64,000 bases of DNA from an uncultured Erysipelothrix sp. Its GTDB lineage: Bacteria > Bacillota_I > Bacilli_A > Erysipelotrichales > Erysipelotrichaceae. The position numbers and the translations under genes are program-made. Positions 45,972-55,273 of this stretch are shown piece by piece. Position 1 is the first letter of the stretch. Each line of letters opens with the position of its first letter. The DNA is taken from positions 1-64,000 of the forward strand of contig CANRNG010000002.1 in the NCBI GenBank assembly GCA_947631935.1, read 5' to 3'. Below the pieces are notes generated by a model. It was not told the DNA's origin, did not search any database, and was given only the letters and a program-made list of their open reading frames with translations.

Positions 45972-47222
45972 TTAGTTTACGTGATTGATAACATGGTAAG
46001 ATTTTTTACCACGACGAATTACAGTTACTTTACCTTCAATTGCACGCTCTTGATTGACTATATGATCCGAATCATCCATGAGTTCACCATTCAATCGAAT
46101 GGCATTGTTGGAAATGAGTTGACGTGCTTCTCTTTTAGAAGGTGCAATCTTGGCTTCAACCAACAAGTCCACTAAAGGCATAGATTCACTTAACTCAAAG
46201 CCTTCTGACCCTTCAAATAACATTTCAATCTGATCCAACGATAGATTTTGAATATCTCCTGAAAAGAAGGCATCCGTAAGATTTAAACTCAACTCCAAAC
46301 CTTTTTCACCATGAACCAAAATCGTCATTTCTTTGGCCAATTCTTTTTGGGCCAATCGTAAATGAGGTGCCTCCAAGAATGCTTTCTCAATTTCTAAAAT
46401 CTCTTCTTTTGATTTTAAACTTAAGCGCTTGGTAAAGTTCATAATATCATCGTCTGAAGTATTGATGAAAAATTGATAGAAGGCATAAGGAGATGTTAAT
46501 TTGGAATCAAGCCAAATATTTTGGCCTTCACTTTTACCAAACTTTGTACCATCTGCCTTGGTAATGAGTGGAGAAGTTACCCCAAAAACAGAGGCTTCAT
46601 GGCCATGGATTTTACGAATTAAATCGGTTCCACTAACCAAATTACCCCACTGGTCACTACCCCCAATTTGAACTTTTACGCCATAATCTTGATAAAGATG
46701 GTTAAAGTCAATGGCTTGAAGTAAGGTATAGGAAAACTCCGTAAAAGAAATTCCTGTTTCCAATCGACTCGCAACCGTATCCTTTGCGATCATATTTCCA
46801 ACCGAGAAAAATTTACCATAGTCTCTAAGAAAATCTAAAACTGTTAAATCTTTTAACCAAGTGTAGTTATTAATAACTTGAACAGGATTGTTGTCAGAAG
46901 TTAAGATACTTTCAATTTGCTGAGCGATTCCCGCCACATTTTCTTGAAGTTGCGTATCATTTAAAAGCTGTCTTTCAGTTGTGGGACGTGGATCACCAAT
47001 CATTCCAGTTCCCCCACCAATAAGTGCCAGCGGTTGATGGCCTTCTTTTTGGTAACGTTTCAACAAAATCAATTGTTGTAGATGCCCAATATGAAGTGAC
47101 GTCGCTGTGGGATCAAATCCACAATACAAGCGCGTTGGCTCTTTTAACTGCGCCTTAAGTCCTTCTAAATTGGTTACATCTTTAATTAAATTTCGCCACT
47201 GTAATTCTTCGATAAATTTCAT
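45972..47222 (-). CDS. tyrS: tyrosyl-tRNA synthetase
   Basis: Class I aminoacyl-tRNA synthetase for tyrosine. HIGH box: TSLHIGHLQQL; KMSKS box: KFGKSEGQ. Tyrosine-binding motifs YCGFDPTATS, QIGGSDQWGN and YTLLQAIDF. An S4-like RNA-binding domain at the C-terminus (SKREARQLISNNAIRLNGELM). 416 aa. Downstream of the CitXG-like gene by 12 bases, so it has no T-box leader of its own directly upstream. Confidence 0.97.
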   Translation of the reverse strand: MKFIEELQWRNLIKDVTNLEGLKAQLKEPTRLYCGFDPTATSLHIGHLQQLILLKRYQKEGHQPLALIGGGTGMIGDPRPTTERQLLNDTQLQENVAGIAQQIESILTSDNNPVQVINNYTWLKDLTVLDFLRDYGKFFSVGNMIAKDTVASRLETGISFTEFSYTLLQAIDFNHLYQDYGVKVQIGGSDQWGNLVSGTDLIRKIHGHEASVFGVTSPLITKADGTKFGKSEGQNIWLDSKLTSPYAFYQFFINTSDDDIMNFTKRLSLKSKEEILEIEKAFLEAPHLRLAQKELAKEMTILVHGEKGLELSLNLTDAFFSGDIQNLSLDQIEMLFEGSEGFELSESMPLVDLLVEAKIAPSKREARQLISNNAIRLNGELMDDSDHIVNQERAIEGKVTVIRRGKKSYHVINHVN

Positions 47223-47234
47223 TTTAATCTCCTT

Positions 47235-48479
47235 TTAATTTTCAAGTGCCATCTTAATTTTCAAATAATTCCTTTGAATTAAATCTAAAATAATGGTATT
47301 TGCCAAATGGATGGTTGAATCATAAGGTGTGATACCATTTTGAATGTTGAATTGATGCATTTCAATCCATTTTTCTTCCTTATGAACCAAGTTTTTGGCC
47401 AAAAACTGGGCTTTTAACAAATTCGTTTTTTCACTTTTTATAATAATAGAATAATCATCATAGCGACTGATTATATATAATAAAGTCGCTTCAACAGAAT
47501 GGTTTTTTTGATAAAACGGAATAAAGTTATGAAACAAAGGTCTCATACCACTTTCACAAATCGCATATCGTTTTAATTCCAAGGTATTTAATTTTCCAAG
47601 TGAACCCTTTAAAGATTCATATACCCGCTTAATTTGATGGGTAATATCACGATAACCACTGGATTTCACAAGACCAATCAAAACCAATGTGCTCATAAAA
47701 ATAGGATATTGAAATGAGCTTTGTGTTAGCAGTGTGTGTTGAATTTCAGAATCAATTTTATTTTGTAAATCCAATATATTTTTATCACTGTTTAAATTAA
47801 ATGAAAGTATTTTAGAAACATTTTTCTGAAACGCTCTCAATAGATAGATAAATCTCTCATAATTCATTTGAAAGTTAACATCCGAGTGATTGGGTCCATA
47901 AACGCCCATACCAAAATCCTTGGTAAAGGCTGCAACATAGCCATAACTTAAAATACTAGATAGAATCAAATTTTTATCTGAATTTAGAATATACTTTTCA
48001 ACCGATCCCACAAATTGTTCCAAATACATGGGATCATCATTGATGGTATTTAAAACATCTACCAATGGTTTATTCAAAAAACTATCCATGCGTTCTTTGC
48101 CATTCAAATTGGAGCGTGTTACGGCTTCCCCTTTTGAATAGACTTCAGTTTGAATCGCAAATCCAAGAGGATGATAATCTTCATAATGAATCATTGTATT
48201 TTTAATGGCTTTTGCGTCTTGATCCAAATTGATATAAAAAATCAATCCATCTGCGTCAAAGGTATAAGACCAAGAATCTAAAATATAGCGATCCCACAAC
48301 TCAAAAAAAACAGAAATTACAGCATAAGAAACAGCATGATGTTGCCTGTTTACGCCCCCAAAAGCACCTCCCAAGACCAAGAGTGTTTCACTTTGGTTTT
48401 GAGCCATACTACGGATAATTTCTGATCGTTTTTCTCTAAGCTTATCAATCGAATCTGATGATAAAGGAACAATATGCAT
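47235..48479 (-). CDS. divergent CitX-CitG-like fusion protein
   Basis: 414 aa. The N-terminal part (to about 150) resembles CitX, the apo-citrate-lyase phosphoribosyl-dephospho-CoA transferase: YEDYHPLGFAIQTEVYSKGEAVTRSNLNGKERMDSFLNKPLVDV follows the family pattern HPLGRLFDIDV-G-R-R. The C-terminal part is like CitG, triphosphoribosyl-dephospho-CoA synthase: an SGMRPLFH element stands where CitG has EARxGFP, and ISRYDDYSIIIKS where CitG has DTN. Several expected catalytic residues are replaced, so activity is doubtful. No citrate lyase genes are in the window. It is the first gene before tyrS, with an extended -10 promoter. Confidence 0.5.
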   Translation of the reverse strand: MHIVPLSSDSIDKLREKRSEIIRSMAQNQSETLLVLGGAFGGVNRQHHAVSYAVISVFFELWDRYILDSWSYTFDADGLIFYINLDQDAKAIKNTMIHYEDYHPLGFAIQTEVYSKGEAVTRSNLNGKERMDSFLNKPLVDVLNTINDDPMYLEQFVGSVEKYILNSDKNLILSSILSYGYVAAFTKDFGMGVYGPNHSDVNFQMNYERFIYLLRAFQKNVSKILSFNLNSDKNILDLQNKIDSEIQHTLLTQSSFQYPIFMSTLVLIGLVKSSGYRDITHQIKRVYESLKGSLGKLNTLELKRYAICESGMRPLFHNFIPFYQKNHSVEATLLYIISRYDDYSIIIKSEKTNLLKAQFLAKNLVHKEEKWIEMHQFNIQNGITPYDSTIHLANTIILDLIQRNYLKIKMALEN

Positions 48480-48501
48480 AGTCTACCTCTTTCCTTACTC
48501 T

Positions 48502-48510
48502 ATTTTAACA
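48502..48510 (-). promoter_or_regulatory. extended -10 promoter of the CitXG-like/tyrS operon
   Basis: Minus strand TGTTAAAAT, about 23 bases before the ATG, with AAAGAGGTAGACT as ribosome site. Confidence 0.5.
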
Positions 48511-48554
48511 CATAAGGCATAATATTTCACAAGATAATTGATTATCAAAGCACA

Positions 48555-48581
48555 AAAAAAATTGAGTGGAGACTCAATTTC
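48555..48581 (-). terminator. orphan terminator upstream of the CitXG-like gene
   Basis: Minus strand AAATTGAGT-CTCC-ACTCAATTT followed by a long T run. No minus-strand protein gene ends here; the MFS gene has its own terminator further upstream. Confidence 0.75.
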
Positions 48582-48705
48582 TTAATGCATCCTTAGGATG
48601 CGGTGGAGAAGAAATATTGTAAACTTTATTTACACTCTAATAATAACCCATCTATAAGCTGTATAAGTGATGTGTATATGATAGAATTATGAAAAATATG
48701 TGAAA
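48555..48705 (-). ncRNA. candidate small RNA or leader between two terminators
   Basis: About 120 bases lie between the MFS terminator and the orphan terminator, with no ORF. They hold a GCATCC-TAA-GGATGC hairpin and a TAAA-rich segment with the pair GTGTAAAT/AGTTTAC. This could be a terminated small RNA, or an attenuated leader of the tyrS operon. The T-box consensus (TGG-ACCGCG) was not found. A weak TATTAT near 48645 may be a -10. Confidence 0.3.
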
Positions 48706-48737
48706 CAAAAAAGAGTGCTTACCACCACTCTTTTTTG
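48706..48737. terminator. terminator after the MFS transporter gene
   Basis: AAAAAAGAGTG-cttaccac-CACTCTTTTTT, symmetric with A and T runs. The 114 bases between it and the MFS stop hold no gene. Confidence 0.85.
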
Positions 48738-48851
48738 CATATATAAATAAAGGAAAAGAATATGAAACAAAGGTCTCATTTTCTGTAGATTGGTTCTACA
48801 TATACATCTTAAATAATAACTATGGGCTTAGCTTGATAGACTGATGTTAAA

Positions 48852-49997
48852 TTATGTGATGTTAGTTGGTTTATAGATGCTCATCACAAGTATGGGCAAT
48901 AGGGTAAACAGTCCCAACCCCATTACAATCAATCGAATTGGGAATATTTCTCCCAAAAAACCTGTCATAATGGGGGATAAAATTGCTGCAAATCCACCGG
49001 TAAACGCAACAGAAACAAGTTGCCCCGAGGACCTTAAATGGATAGGACTTTCATTTAAAAACAATTCTTTTTGACTCATCAATAGAAACGGAAACGAAAT
49101 CATTTGAAGTGATGATAAAACAAACATCATATTGAGTTGATCAAAGACACCATAAAGCACAAATCTCAGACCCAAGAAAAATGTTCCCACCAACATCATC
49201 CGTTTGCCACCAATTTTAGCTAAAAACACACCCCCAAAAACCATCAAGGGTATTTCACTGAGTGCTTGAATAAACCAACGCAAACCAACATCCCCTTCAG
49301 TCCCATTTAAATGTAGGATATAATCCGTAACGGAAACAGAGTCTGCATTTTGAATAATCCAGGAAAGTGTATAGGCAATGATGAGAAGCAAATAATTTTT
49401 ATTATGAAAGAGTACTTTCAAATCTTTAAATCGGATGCTTTCTTTCGCTTCCTTAGTTGCATCCTCTAGAATCAACGAAAGCAATACAACTCCAAGGTTT
49501 GCGACAACAGACAACCACATCATGGCTGTATAGCCATGAACCACAATAACCTGACCCGCAAAATAGGATGAGATCGCCCATCCCATGGAACCAAAGCTTC
49601 GAATTTTACCAAAATGGCGATACATGCCATCCACTTCTATGACCCAGGTTTCAAGAATATTCCCTGCGATACGAATTAATGCCAATGTATTTCCCATTAA
49701 AAATAAATGCACCCAGAAGTGTTTTCCATTTAAAACAAAAGTCATGATAGAAAAACCCACTAAAATAATGGTTGCGTAAATCATGATTTTCTTTAAAGTT
49801 TGGTGCTTATCAGCCAAATAACCCACGTAAAACTGCGCAACCATGGCAATGAGTGCTTGAGCGGCTATAATTAAACCCCTTTGACTGGATGAATATCCGA
49901 TTTCAGTTAAGTACGGAATGGCTTGGGTATTGATCATGGCGTGGGCCACAAAAGCCACAAACATCAATACACAAAAACTATACAATTGTTTTTTCAA
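48852..49997 (-). CDS. MFS transporter
   Basis: 381-residue membrane protein with twelve helices. The loop between helices 2 and 3 reads GYLADKHQTLKK, an MFS motif A variant. Overall it resembles the MFS_1-like group related to nucleoside and sugar proton symporters (start FCVLMFVAFVAHAMINTQAIPYLTEIGY). Substrate unknown. It follows the 5-formyl-THF cyclo-ligase gene by two bases and is the end of the suf transcript. Confidence 0.85.
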   Translation of the reverse strand: MKKQLYSFCVLMFVAFVAHAMINTQAIPYLTEIGYSSSQRGLIIAAQALIAMVAQFYVGYLADKHQTLKKIMIYATIILVGFSIMTFVLNGKHFWVHLFLMGNTLALIRIAGNILETWVIEVDGMYRHFGKIRSFGSMGWAISSYFAGQVIVVHGYTAMMWLSVVANLGVVLLSLILEDATKEAKESIRFKDLKVLFHNKNYLLLIIAYTLSWIIQNADSVSVTDYILHLNGTEGDVGLRWFIQALSEIPLMVFGGVFLAKIGGKRMMLVGTFFLGLRFVLYGVFDQLNMMFVLSSLQMISFPFLLMSQKELFLNESPIHLRSSGQLVSVAFTGGFAAILSPIMTGFLGEIFPIRLIVMGLGLFTLLPILVMSIYKPTNIT

Positions 49998-49999
49998 AA

Positions 50000-50527
50000 T
50001 TACCTCTCTTCTTCTGTGATTATCACATCACAAGCAACATCTAATGTTGATTGAAAATTAAAATCCACTTTTTGCATCGCAAATGCAAGGCCCACTTTAA
50101 GCCCCTTTGTTTTGACTAGAAATTGATCGTAGTAACCTTTACCATATCCCACACGATAGCCTTTTTCATTAAAGGCCAATAAAGGCACAAAGATTAAGTC
50201 AAAATCGACTGCTTGATATTCTAAATGGGTTGTGGGTTCTAAAACATTGAAATGACCCTTAGATAAATCATTAAAACTTTCGATTCTAAAGAATTTCATG
50301 GTGCCTTGATCAATCTTGGGGCAACACACAACCTTCCCTTCATCTAGTAATGTTTTAATAAACTTATGGGTATCTACCTCTGTATTAAATGACACAAAAA
50401 CAGCAATAACTTCTTTATCTTGAGCAATCTCAAGTGCTTTTGAATAAATCAAAGCTTCTTTATCCAAACGGTTATCCAGTTCTTGTCTTTTAACCATCAT
50501 TGTTTTACGTATTTCTTTTTTATCCAA
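50000..50527 (-). CDS. 5-formyltetrahydrofolate cyclo-ligase
   Basis: Converts 5-formyl-THF to 5,10-methenyl-THF with ATP. The family motif [15 protein letters not shown] is near the C-terminus and [11 protein letters not shown] precedes it. The track starts at an ATG inside the end of sufB whose codons form the ribosome site (GGAGGG). TTG at 50527, giving [16 protein letters not shown] as N-terminus, is likely the real start (175 aa). Overlaps sufB by 8 bases. Confidence 0.9.
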   Translation of the reverse strand: MDKKEIRKTMMVKRQELDNRLDKEALIYSKALEIAQDKEVIAVFVSFNTEVDTHKFIKTLLDEGKVVCCPKIDQGTMKFFRIESFNDLSKGHFNVLEPTTHLEYQAVDFDLIFVPLLAFNEKGYRVGYGKGYYDQFLVKTKGLKVGLAFAMQKVDFNFQSTLDVACDVIITEEER

Positions 50528-51935
50528 CAGAACCCTCCATCTCAAGCTTCATGAGTTGATTGAGTTCTACCGCATACTCCATGGGTAACTCTCGGGTGAA
50601 AGGTTCCAGAAATCCCAATATAATTGTTTCAGCTGCTTGTTCTTCTGTAAGACCCCGACTCATCAAATAAAAGAGTTCATCTTCGGAAATCTTAGAAACG
50701 GCAGCTTCATGTTCAAGTATGGAATCGGGTGTATCTATAATATTAACTGGCATCGTATCACTTTTAGAAAGTGGATCAAGAATTAAAGTATCACATTCAA
50801 CTTTGGTTTTGGCATTTTTCGCCCGTTCATCATGATGCACAATACCCCGATAATGAACTTCACCCCCATTTCTTGAAACTGATTTAGAAATAATGGTACT
50901 TTGCGTATTGGGCGCTTGGTGATACATTTTGGCACCCGTATCTTGAATTTGCCCCTTTCCTGCTACTGCAATGGTTACAGTCATGGCCTTGGCGCTGTCT
51001 CCTTTTAAAATACAGGATGGGTATTTCATAGTTCGATAAGAACCAATATTACCATCAATCCACTCCATCAAACCATTCGCATCAACCGATGCACGCTTGG
51101 TGACCAGGTTATAGACATTGTGAGACCAGTTTTGAATGGTCGTATAGCGACATTTTGCGTTTTCATGCACAAATATCTCTACCACAGCTGCATGCATGGC
51201 ATGGTCTGAATAAATGGGTGCTGTACAGCCTTCAACATAATGTACTTCAGCCCCTTCATCCACAATAATCAAGGTTCTTTCAAACTGTCCCATCGCCTGT
51301 GCATTGATTCTAAAATAAGATTGTAAAGGTTTATCCAGTTTAACCCCTTTGGGTACATAAATGAAACTACCTCCTGACCAAACAGCGGTATTCAGGGCAG
51401 AAAATTTATTATCATCAAAAGGCACCAAGGTACCAAAATATTCTTTCACCAGATCAGGGAATTTTTTTAAAGCAGAATCCATATCATAGAAATGGACCCC
51501 CTTTTCAACTACTTCTTTTATAACATTGCGATAAACCATTTCAGAATCATATTGCGTTGCAATCCCACTTAAAAACTTGGCTTCTGCCTCTGGAATTCCC
51601 AGTTTATCAAAAGTATCACGAATGGTTTGAGGCACATCCTCCCAACGACGCTCCATTTTATCCGATGCTTTCAAATAATAAATATAATCATCGAAATTAA
51701 TCTTTGATAAATCACTACCCCACGTAGGCATCTCTCTTTCAACAAAGTGATGGTACGCTTCCAGGCGTTTTTCAAGCATCCACTGTGGTTCATTTTTAAG
51801 ACGTGATATCTCTTTAACGATAGATTCACTCAATCCTTTATCAAATTGAACAACCGCCTCAATATCATCCTTAAACCCATACGCATACGAAGTGCTGGGA
51901 AGACGATCTAAATCTGATATTTTATCATTTGACAT
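50520..51935 (-). CDS. sufB: Fe-S cluster assembly scaffold SufB
   Basis: Core scaffold of the SufBCD complex. Typical motifs: [93 protein letters not shown] and [21 protein letters not shown]. The cysteine in EGCTAP is the conserved acceptor cysteine. ATG at 51935 is well spaced from GAGGTAGGTG and gives 471 aa. Fifth gene of sufCDSUB, overlapping sufU by 11 bases. Confidence 0.97.
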   Translation of the reverse strand: MSNDKISDLDRLPSTSYAYGFKDDIEAVVQFDKGLSESIVKEISRLKNEPQWMLEKRLEAYHHFVEREMPTWGSDLSKINFDDYIYYLKASDKMERRWEDVPQTIRDTFDKLGIPEAEAKFLSGIATQYDSEMVYRNVIKEVVEKGVHFYDMDSALKKFPDLVKEYFGTLVPFDDNKFSALNTAVWSGGSFIYVPKGVKLDKPLQSYFRINAQAMGQFERTLIIVDEGAEVHYVEGCTAPIYSDHAMHAAVVEIFVHENAKCRYTTIQNWSHNVYNLVTKRASVDANGLMEWIDGNIGSYRTMKYPSCILKGDSAKAMTVTIAVAGKGQIQDTGAKMYHQAPNTQSTIISKSVSRNGGEVHYRGIVHHDERAKNAKTKVECDTLILDPLSKSDTMPVNIIDTPDSILEHEAAVSKISEDELFYLMSRGLTEEQAAETIILGFLEPFTRELPMEYAVELNQLMKLEMEGSVG

Positions 51936-52362
51936 ACGTTTCACCTACCTCATTTAAAACAAACCGCAATCCACGCCATCCCAAAGTCGCACATTGAATG
52001 CGATTGGCCTGACGACCCAAATTTTGAAAGACAACAGCTTCCTTCAATAAATCTTCATCAAAATCTTCCAACCCAATCATATGGTCATAGGCATCTAAAA
52101 GAGCAAAAGCTTCTTTTAATGTCTTATGCATCATGAGTTCAGTCATAATAGAAGTACTCGACATGGAGATGGTACAACCCGTCCCTTCAAAAGCGATATC
52201 TTCAATCACGCCTTCTCTAACTTTAACATAAACCGTAATATCATCAATACAGGAATCACTGTCCATATGTTTATGGGGATAGCTGGCTTCTTCTCGTTTA
52301 TTTCTAGGATTTTCGTAGTGATCCATAATAATTTGACGATGAAACATCGGATTTTTTAACAT
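51925..52362 (-). CDS. sufU: SufU sulfur-transfer zinc protein
   Basis: IscU-like zinc protein that accepts persulfide from SufS in Firmicutes. Cysteine motifs: [12 protein letters not shown] (a CID in place of the usual CGD), [14 protein letters not shown] and [12 protein letters not shown]. The spacing between the second and third cysteine is the long SufU type. ATG at 52362 is better spaced from GGAAGG than the track ATG at 52368. 145 aa. It lies between sufS and sufB as usual. Confidence 0.93.
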   Translation of the reverse strand: MLKNPMFHRQIIMDHYENPRNKREEASYPHKHMDSDSCIDDITVYVKVREGVIEDIAFEGTGCTISMSSTSIMTELMMHKTLKEAFALLDAYDHMIGLEDFDEDLLKEAVVFQNLGRQANRIQCATLGWRGLRFVLNEVGETYVK

Positions 52363-52379
52363 ACGCATCCCTTCCTTTA

Positions 52380-53588
52380 CTAAATATATAAATCAATTGT
52401 TTTTTCTAAGGTAATATCTTGAATCACAGCGATAAACTTATCGATATCTTCAATGGTATTATAAATAGATAAAGATATTCTTATGGAACTTTCAGTTTCT
52501 AAAACACCTTGAATTAACTTAGCACAATGATTGCCACTGCGTACATTAATATGATGGGCATTGAGATAAAAAGCCACATCTTGAGATGGAATATCTTTTA
52601 CATTGAATGAAACAATCCCCACCTCTGTATAAGGGTTATAAATAAGGATATGATCCATTTGATTCAATGCTTTCAGTAAATAATTTCTTAAAAAGACCTC
52701 ATGTTGATGAATGGCATCCAAACCCAAATCATCGATAAAATCCAAAGCAGCCCCCAAGCCTAAAACACCTTCTAAGTTGGGTGTTCCCGATTCAAACCTA
52801 AATGGAATATCTTTGAGTGTCACATTTCCCAAAATATCAAAACGGGCATTGGATCCACCGCCATAATGAAGCGGGATCATTTTTTCATAGTGTTTTTTCT
52901 TAGAAATTAAAACCCCCACCCCTGAAGGCCCAAACATTTTATGGGCGGAAAAACAAAAGAAATCAGGATTCAACGCCTTTAAGTCAATGTCAAAATGGCC
53001 CACCGATTGTGCACCATCGACACAAAGATAAGTTTGGTATTTTTGCGTCAACTTGGATATGGCCGCAATGTCTTGAATGACCCCTACCACATTGGATACA
53101 TGGGCCAATGACATCAGCTTTACACCTTTTTTAAGATGACTCTCCAAGATATCTAAATCTACTTTTCCTGCCACCAGTTTCATAAACTCAACTTTAGCCC
53201 CTGTTTCTTCCGCGATTTTATACCATGGCAAAAGATTGGAAGCATGTTCTGCTTCATTAACCAAAATAACATCATTTTCTTGCAATTTGTCTTTTAAAAA
53301 TCCAGTAGCCACCATATTTAAGGATTCACTGGCATTTTTGGTGAACACCACATCTTCCACACCCACATTGAAAAACTTGGCGAGATGGGCTCTAACCCCC
53401 TCATACATCTTTTCAGTTTGAGTGGAAGTATCATATTCTCCCCGATGAATATTGGAACTTAAATTTGTATAAAAATACATCACACGGTCTATCACTGCCT
53501 GTGGTTTTAGGCTCGTCGCCGCAGAATCAAAATAAACAACCTCAGGATTGTTTTTTAAGTATGGGAATTGGTTTCTAACATCTTTCAT
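52380..53588 (-). CDS. sufS: cysteine desulfurase SufS
   Basis: Group II PLP enzyme that supplies persulfide to SufU. Motifs: YFDSAATSLKPQAV, TKNASESLNMVA, HVSNVVGVIQDI, CVDGAQSVGH, the PLP lysine in FSAHKMFGPSGVGVL, GTPNLEGVLGLGAAL and the active cysteine in VRSGNHCAKLI. 402 aa. It overlaps sufD by 4 bases and is followed by sufU after 11 bases. Confidence 0.97.
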   Translation of the reverse strand: MKDVRNQFPYLKNNPEVVYFDSAATSLKPQAVIDRVMYFYTNLSSNIHRGEYDTSTQTEKMYEGVRAHLAKFFNVGVEDVVFTKNASESLNMVATGFLKDKLQENDVILVNEAEHASNLLPWYKIAEETGAKVEFMKLVAGKVDLDILESHLKKGVKLMSLAHVSNVVGVIQDIAAISKLTQKYQTYLCVDGAQSVGHFDIDLKALNPDFFCFSAHKMFGPSGVGVLISKKKHYEKMIPLHYGGGSNARFDILGNVTLKDIPFRFESGTPNLEGVLGLGAALDFIDDLGLDAIHQHEVFLRNYLLKALNQMDHILIYNPYTEVGIVSFNVKDIPSQDVAFYLNAHHINVRSGNHCAKLIQGVLETESSIRISLSIYNTIEDIDKFIAVIQDITLEKTIDLYI

Positions 53589-54340
53589 AATCGCTCAACC
53601 TTCGTTTCAATTTCACTGATTAATGCATTCTTAATCATCCCATCTTCAATGTCTTCTGTAATGGGTAAAAGATAGCCCCTCAAAATAAGACGATAGGCAT
53701 CTTTTTCTTTAATGCCCCGACTCATCAGATAATACAAATGTTCAATATTGGGGCGTCCGACACTGGCTGCGTGGGATGCAGCCACATCATTTTCATCAAT
53801 TAATAATTTGGGATACACAATCGCATTGGATTTTTCACCCAAGTTTAAGACACGGGTCATTTGGTGGGTTTCACTTTGAGAATACCCTTTTTCAATTTGC
53901 CCTGTTACTTCCATTTTAAATTTGGTGTCCCTTAATACAATGGCATGGTTATTCAGAGTCGCTTTAGTTCCCTTTGCTAAGTGGTGTGCCTTCATATCCC
54001 ATAACAATCCACCGGATACTAAGGATGCACCCTTAACATGCAAGGAACTTTCTGCACCCACCATTTCGAAACTTGTGGATTTAGTATGAAATCCTTCCGT
54101 TAATTCCGCATAAGCCAATTTTAAAGAGACGTGATCTTTTAATACTACGACCTCTTCAACTTCCAACTTTGTATCGGATTGGTTGACCCAAAGCACATTC
54201 CAATTTGAATAAGGTTCAAAGATAAGTTTGAAATTAAGTTTGCCCTTCCCTTTAACCAAGAAAACGCAGGACCCTTCTGTGTTTTTATCAAACACATGTT
54301 CAAATTGTGTTTCTTTTGAAACATCAATCTCCTTAATCAT
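53585..54340 (-). CDS. sufD: Fe-S cluster assembly protein SufD
   Basis: Partner of SufB and SufC. The beta-helix part is shorter than usual: 251 aa after start correction, against more than 400 in most bacteria, so the N-terminal helical region is much reduced. The C-terminus is typical: YPKLLIDENDVAASHAASVGRPNIEHLYYLMSRGIKEKDAYRLILRGYLLPI, including the histidine of SHAASVG. The track start lies deep in sufC; ATG at 54340 with GGAG upstream overlaps sufC by 8 bases. Confidence 0.93.
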   Translation of the reverse strand: MIKEIDVSKETQFEHVFDKNTEGSCVFLVKGKGKLNFKLIFEPYSNWNVLWVNQSDTKLEVEEVVVLKDHVSLKLAYAELTEGFHTKSTSFEMVGAESSLHVKGASLVSGGLLWDMKAHHLAKGTKATLNNHAIVLRDTKFKMEVTGQIEKGYSQSETHQMTRVLNLGEKSNAIVYPKLLIDENDVAASHAASVGRPNIEHLYYLMSRGIKEKDAYRLILRGYLLPITEDIEDGMIKNALISEIETKVERL

Positions 54341-55154
54341 GGGTATCTCCAAGTGCCTCTTTGAGTACACTTGAGGCAATTGATTCTGGTCTTTTCTCAA
54401 CTTTCTCATCCGCACGCTTGGCATCAATCCAATCATAACCTTCTTGGTCAATCTTTCGCACCAATGAAGCATCAGAACTCAATACAATTTTTCCATCTAT
54501 CATAATATGCGTATGGGTGGGTTCAATAAATTCAAAGAATCTTTCGTAATGAGATACCACCATCAGACCCATTTGACGCTCGTTTTGGGCTTCTTTCAAT
54601 ACATTCGCAACAATATGAAGCGCATCAATATCCAAACCCGAATCAATTTCGTCCAACATCGCAAAATGAGGGTTGAGCATCAAGAGTTGTAATATTTCAT
54701 TACGCTTCTTTTCTCCCCCGCTGAATCCTTCATTTAAAAATCGATGTGCCAAATCTGGTTTCATTCTTAATTTTTCTAAATTTGATTCCATTGATTTCAC
54801 AAAATCATACAAACCAACCGGCGTTTCACGCCTTGCGTTAATGGCTGATTTTAGAAAGTCTGAATTCGTTACGCCAGATACTTCTTGAGGATACTGCATC
54901 CCTAAAAATAGACCTGCCCTACTTCTTTCATCCACTTCCATCTCAAGCACATCTTCACCATCAAATGTAATGCTGCCTTCGGTGACTTCATAACGCGGAT
55001 GACCCATAATGGTCGATAAAAGTGTTGACTTTCCATTCCCATTGGGTCCCATAATCGCATGAATTTCATGGGAGTTAATTTCCAAATCAATGCCCTTTAA
55101 AATTTCTTTATCATCTATCGAAACGTGTAGATTTTTAATTGTTAATTTATGCAT
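54333..55154 (-). CDS. sufC: Fe-S cluster assembly ATPase SufC
   Basis: ABC-type ATPase of the SufBCD complex, cytosolic. Walker A GPNGNGKSTLLSTIMGHP, SufC-specific MQYPQEVSGVTNSDFLKSAINA, signature GFSGGEKKRNEILQLL, Walker B FAMLDEIDSGLDIDAL, and VVSHYERFFEFIEP. At 273 aa it has a short C-terminal extension. First gene of sufCDSUB behind an extended -10 promoter; GAGGTGATAGA precedes ATG. Confidence 0.97.
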   Translation of the reverse strand: MHKLTIKNLHVSIDDKEILKGIDLEINSHEIHAIMGPNGNGKSTLLSTIMGHPRYEVTEGSITFDGEDVLEMEVDERSRAGLFLGMQYPQEVSGVTNSDFLKSAINARRETPVGLYDFVKSMESNLEKLRMKPDLAHRFLNEGFSGGEKKRNEILQLLMLNPHFAMLDEIDSGLDIDALHIVANVLKEAQNERQMGLMVVSHYERFFEFIEPTHTHIMIDGKIVLSSDASLVRKIDQEGYDWIDAKRADEKVEKRPESIASSVLKEALGDTHD

Positions 55155-55180
55155 TCTATCACCTCATTACCCTTCGTATA

Positions 55181-55189
55181 ATTATAGCA
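55181..55189 (-). promoter_or_regulatory. extended -10 promoter of the suf operon
   Basis: Minus strand TGCTATAAT, about 27 bases before the sufC ATG; no clear -35. It is back to back with the PrsA-like promoter. Confidence 0.65.
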
Positions 55190-55221
55190 TATAATGAGAA
55201 CTTAAAAAATAATGAAGCGTG

Positions 55222-55250
55222 TTGAACTTATCATTAAAATCAACTATAAT
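55222..55250 (+). promoter_or_regulatory. promoter of the PrsA-like pair
   Basis: TTGAAC, 17-bp spacer, TATAAT. It is followed by CAAGGAGGATATT and the ATG at 55274. Confidence 0.85.
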
Positions 55251-55273
55251 AGACTAGACTCAAGGAGGATATT

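Noticed and set aside
48480-48851. T-box riboswitch for the tyrS operon
   Set aside because: A terminator is present but the T-box consensus (TGG-ACCGCG) and a tyrosine specifier loop could not be found.
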